This document shows positions 5,328 through 5,661 of a DNA stretch of 5,661 nt, piece by piece. The notes under the pieces were generated by a model. It was given only the letters and a program-made list of their open reading frames with translations, ran no database searches and was not told where the DNA came from. Numbering within the stretch: position 1 is the first letter of the stretch; each line of letters opens with the position of its first letter. The stretch is from an uncultured Eubacteriales bacterium. GTDB lineage: Bacteria > Bacillota > Clostridia > Oscillospirales > Oscillospiraceae. The translations under genes were made by a program, and so were the position numbers. The DNA lies in NCBI GenBank assembly GCA_900321335.1, contig ONVR01000163.1, positions 1 to 5,661 of the forward strand, given 5' to 3'.

Positions 5328-5661
5328 CACGGTTGCATACCTCCAGGACCTTTCCGGCAAGCGCCCGGTAATGCGCCGCCATTTCGCTCTCGGGCAGAGC
5401 CTCCACCACCGTTTTCCCGATCTGCTCGGACTGCTGGACCGCCTTGTCCCGGGGGATCGTGTAGAGCACGTCCGTCTCCATCTCCCCGGCGGCTTTTGCT
5501 ACCAGTTCGTCTTCGTTTTCCACGTTGCGCTTGTTGAGGATGATGCCGCCCATCCTGGCGTAGCCCCGCTTTTCAAATCTGCGGACGGCGGAGGCGATAT
5601 TGGAGGCGGCGTACAGCGCCATCATCTCCCCGGAGGTGACCACGAACACCTTGTCCGCGTA
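5317..5661 (-). CDS. NifH-like reductase (nitrogenase iron protein homologue), C-terminal part
   Basis: The last 114 residues of a NifH/BchL/CfbC-type ATPase that would pass electrons from a [4Fe-4S] cluster to the D/K-type proteins encoded next. The gene enters across the right edge, so the P-loop and both cluster Cys are outside the window. What is seen is the diagnostic stretch VVTSGEMMALYAASNIASAVRRF, very close to the corresponding segment of NifH, followed by GGIILNKRN (NifH has a similar nucleotide-base-contacting segment), then IPRDKAVQQSEQIGKTVVEALPES, which corresponds to the NifH region with PRDNxVQxAExxxxTV. The end reads CNRDVL and overlaps the NifD-like start by 11 bases, indicating one operon. 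NifH family membership is firm; whether it is closest to NifH, CfbC or MarH cannot be settled from this part. Confidence 0.93.
   Translation of the reverse strand, partial: YADKVFVVTSGEMMALYAASNIASAVRRFEKRGYARMGGIILNKRNVENEDELVAKAAGEMETDVLYTIPRDKAVQQSEQIGKTVVEALPESEMAAHYRALAGKVLEVCNRDVL
5340..5344 (-). promoter_or_regulatory. Ribosome binding site of the NifD-like gene
   Basis: GGAGG on the minus strand, inside the end of the NifH-like gene. It is 12 bases before ATG 5327 and 9 bases before GTG 5330. It excludes the upstream TTG at 5360 as the likely start but does not settle between ATG and GTG. Confidence 0.6.

Noticed and set aside
5328..5360. Longer NifD-like product starting at TTG 5360
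   Set aside because: It has no ribosome binding site upstream, and the added residues overlap the NifH-like gene more deeply. GGAGG lies downstream of this TTG and fits ATG 5327 or GTG 5330.
4197..5537. Open frame of 446 codons on the plus strand opposite the NifD-like gene
   Set aside because: It runs opposite two recognised nitrogenase-family genes, is Arg/Pro-rich and has no recognisable motif or fitting start context.
2877..5661. True molybdenum nitrogenase (nifHDK)
   Set aside because: D and K are far shorter than NifD and NifK, the cofactor Cys and His are missing, and the P-cluster Cys set is incomplete.

Overview
All the genes in this 5.7 kb window lie on the minus strand, so they read from right to left. 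In transcription order they are: the C-terminal part of a NifH-like reductase (cut by the right edge), a NifD/NifE-type protein, a NifK/NifN-type protein, a control region of 169 bases, a substrate-binding lipoprotein, a FecCD/BtuC-type permease, and the N-terminal third of its ABC ATPase (cut by the left edge). The window therefore joins a nitrogenase-like H-D-K reductase to a type II (BtuCDF/FecBCD/MolBCA-like) importer.

The organism is probably a GC-rich member of the Clostridia, for example an Oscillospiraceae-like gut or anaerobic bacterium. Grounds for this are the AGGAGG ribosome binding site, the lipobox of a tethered lipoprotein with an acidic Thr/Glu/Pro-rich linker, the DtxR-like boxes, and tightly coupled genes. 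No marker gene fixes the taxon, so this is inference.

Right part (2877-5661): the three reductase genes are packed with an 11-base overlap (H/D) and zero spacing (D/K), which implies one transcript and probably fixed stoichiometry. The D-like protein lacks counterparts of the two FeMo-cofactor ligands of true NifD. The D and K proteins each keep only part of the usual three-Cys cluster set. With no nifB or nifEN pair visible, this points away from nitrogen fixation and towards the group IV nitrogenase-like family, whose known members reduce tetrapyrroles (CfbCD) or methylthio-alkanes (MarHDK).

Middle (2708-2876): a TTGACA-N17-TACACT promoter fires leftward into the transporter genes. Its -10 region and likely start site are covered by two DtxR/IdeR-like boxes spaced 21 bp apart. 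The leader of about 110 nt that follows can fold into hairpins, two of which exclude each other.

Left part (1-2707): lipoprotein, permease and ATPase are spaced by 11 bases and then an ATGA overlap, forming a typical importer operon. The simplest joint model is that the importer brings in a metal chelate, corrinoid or other tetrapyrrole, or oxyanion that feeds, or is the substrate of, the reductase, with the importer repressed when metal is plentiful. The substrate cannot be read from the sequence.
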